In this document: in pieces, positions 13,768-14,849 of the stretch
Numbering within the stretch: the first letter of the stretch is position 1
Layout: the number at the start of each line of letters is the position of its first letter
Assembly (NCBI GenBank): GCA_025360355.1
Contig: JANYCL010000078.1
Coordinates: 1 to 14,849, forward strand
DNA length: 14,849 nt
Source of the DNA: Sphingobacteriaceae bacterium
GTDB taxonomy: Bacteria; Bacteroidota; Bacteroidia; B-17B0; Aurantibacillaceae
Direction of reading: 5' to 3'
The notes under the pieces: generated by a model
The model's database searches: none
The model's input: only the letters and a program-made list of their open reading frames with translations
Told to the model about the DNA's origin: nothing
Made by a program: the position numbers and the translations under genes

Positions 13768-14849
13768 ATGATCAAATTCGAAAAATTTAAATTAAAAAAT
13801 GATCTGACGGTTATCTTCCATCAGGATAAAACCTCGCCAATGGCTTGCGTAAATATTTTGTATGATGTGGGCGCACGCGATGAAGATGAAAGCAAAACCG
13901 GTTTCGCACATTTATTTGAACATTTAATGTTTGGCGGAAGTATTAACATTCCGAATTATGATGAACCTCTTCAATTAGTAGGCGGAGAAAATAATGCTTT
14001 CACTACAAACGATATCACCAATTATTATTGCACCGTACCCGCTGATAATTTAGAAACTGCATTCTGGCTAGAGAGCGATCGCATGTTAAGCCTGGCTTTT
14101 ACTGATAAAAGTCTGGAAGTACAACGCAGTGTTGTTATTGAAGAATTTAAACAACGTTATTTAAATCAGCCTTACGGAGATGTTTGGTTGTTGCTTCGTC
14201 CGCTTTGTTACAATGTTCATCCGTATAAATGGAATACCATCGGAAAAGAAATTAAACACATTGAAGATGCAACCATGGAAGATGTGAAATCTTTCTTCAA
14301 AAAAAATTATCATCCGGGCAACGCAATTATGGTTGTGGCCGGAAATATTGAATTAGAGAATGTAAAAAAATTATGTGCAAAATGGTTCGAGCCAATTGAT
14401 ACAGTTACCAAATCAAAACGGAATTTACCAATAGAACCCAAACAAACTGAACCACGCAAATTAACTGTTGAACGCGATGTGCCGGTAAGCTCTATTTACA
14501 AAGCGTATCACATGTGCGCGCGTAATGATAAAGATTACCACACTTGCGATCTGTTGTCGGATATTTTATCAAGAGGGAATTCATCACGTTTATATAATGC
14601 ATTGGTAAAAGATCAACCTTTGTTCTCTGAGATCAACGCTTACGTTATGGGCGATTTTGATAAAGGACTTTTTGTGATATCCGGAAAATTAAGCGATGAT
14701 GTTTCGATGGAGACAGCCGAGAAAGCTTTGCAAAAAGAAATAGAAAAAATAAAATCAGAATTAGTTTCGGAAACGGAATTACAAAAATGTAAAAACAAAG
14801 TTGAATCCAGCATTACATTTTCCGAGACCGATGTTTTAAATAAAGCGAC
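13768..14849 (+). CDS. M16 family zinc metallopeptidase, C-terminus beyond the window
   Basis: The frame is open from the ATG at 13768 to the right edge (360 codons plus 2 bases). The inverted zinc motif HxxEH is HLFEH at 48-52 (His48, Glu51, His52), and the third ligand is probably Glu126 in VVIEEFKQR (122-130). The second half includes RGNSSRLYNAL, the typical M16 C-terminal half-domain motif. M16B peptidases are about 400-450 residues, so roughly 60-90 residues are missing. No signal peptide is seen, so it may be cytoplasmic, or the true start may lie elsewhere. Bacteroidota often encode a catalytic and a non-catalytic M16 in tandem, so a partner may follow outside the window. It resembles mitochondrial-processing-peptidase-type enzymes; the substrate is unknown. 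Confidence 0.94.
   Translation, partial: MIKFEKFKLKNDLTVIFHQDKTSPMACVNILYDVGARDEDESKTGFAHLFEHLMFGGSINIPNYDEPLQLVGGENNAFTTNDITNYYCTVPADNLETAFWLESDRMLSLAFTDKSLEVQRSVVIEEFKQRYLNQPYGDVWLLLRPLCYNVHPYKWNTIGKEIKHIEDATMEDVKSFFKKNYHPGNAIMVVAGNIELENVKKLCAKWFEPIDTVTKSKRNLPIEPKQTEPRKLTVERDVPVSSIYKAYHMCARNDKDYHTCDLLSDILSRGNSSRLYNALVKDQPLFSEINAYVMGDFDKGLFVISGKLSDDVSMETAEKALQKEIEKIKSELVSETELQKCKNKVESSITFSETDVLNKA

Overview
The window looks like chromosomal DNA of a member of the Bacteroidota. The base composition is AT-rich, and gene starts lack obvious Shine-Dalgarno sequences. Several intergenic regions carry the phylum's -7 promoter box (TAnnTTTG). bS16 has the long Ala/Lys/Glu-rich tail seen in this phylum, many exported proteins have signal peptides ending in SFSQ or similar, and there is a PorX-type regulator. 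I cannot name the genus. There are 14 supported protein genes, two of them cut by the window edges. I found no tRNA, rRNA, CRISPR array, insertion sequence or prophage.

Layout. Positions 1-2526 (minus) hold the N-terminal 842 codons of a large secreted protein with tandem Ig-like repeats and a PKD-like domain, running off the left edge. A 311-base AT-rich gap follows, then a divergent secreted M23/LysM cell-wall peptidase (2838-3806). Next comes a minus-strand pair with a TAATG stop/start overlap: a BadF/N-acetylglucosamine-kinase-like protein (4593-5444) and a TauE/SafE permease (3817-4593). It is separated by a terminator from rpsP (5522-6052). A tandem universal stress protein (6174-7004) is divergent from rpsP.

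Positions 7019-9893 (minus) are a tight operon of porX, tsaE and an unrecognised outer-membrane beta-barrel protein, with gaps of 2 and -4 bases. A SAMHD1-like HD phosphohydrolase (9972-11201) is divergent from porX. It converges on a PorG/DUF6089-like outer-membrane protein (11308-12249). The 106 bases between them hold a bidirectional terminator flanked by two inverted copies of a hairpin repeat with a shared loop and different but complementary stems. A FabK/nitronate-monooxygenase-like flavoenzyme (12327-13277) overlaps tail to tail with a small SpoIIAA/STAS-like protein (13267-13662). Finally, an M16 zinc peptidase (13768 onward) runs off the right edge.

How the genes may work together. 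Three loci point to the type IX secretion system (T9SS): porX (its regulator), the PorG/DUF6089-like protein (a possible outer-membrane component) and the repeat protein (a plausible substrate). The link is inference from protein families, because no core T9SS motor gene lies in the window. Most other genes are housekeeping (bS16, TsaE, stress protein, envelope hydrolases). I see no convincing new defence or mobile system. The most distinctive non-coding structure is the paired hairpin repeat around the terminator near 11206-11305.
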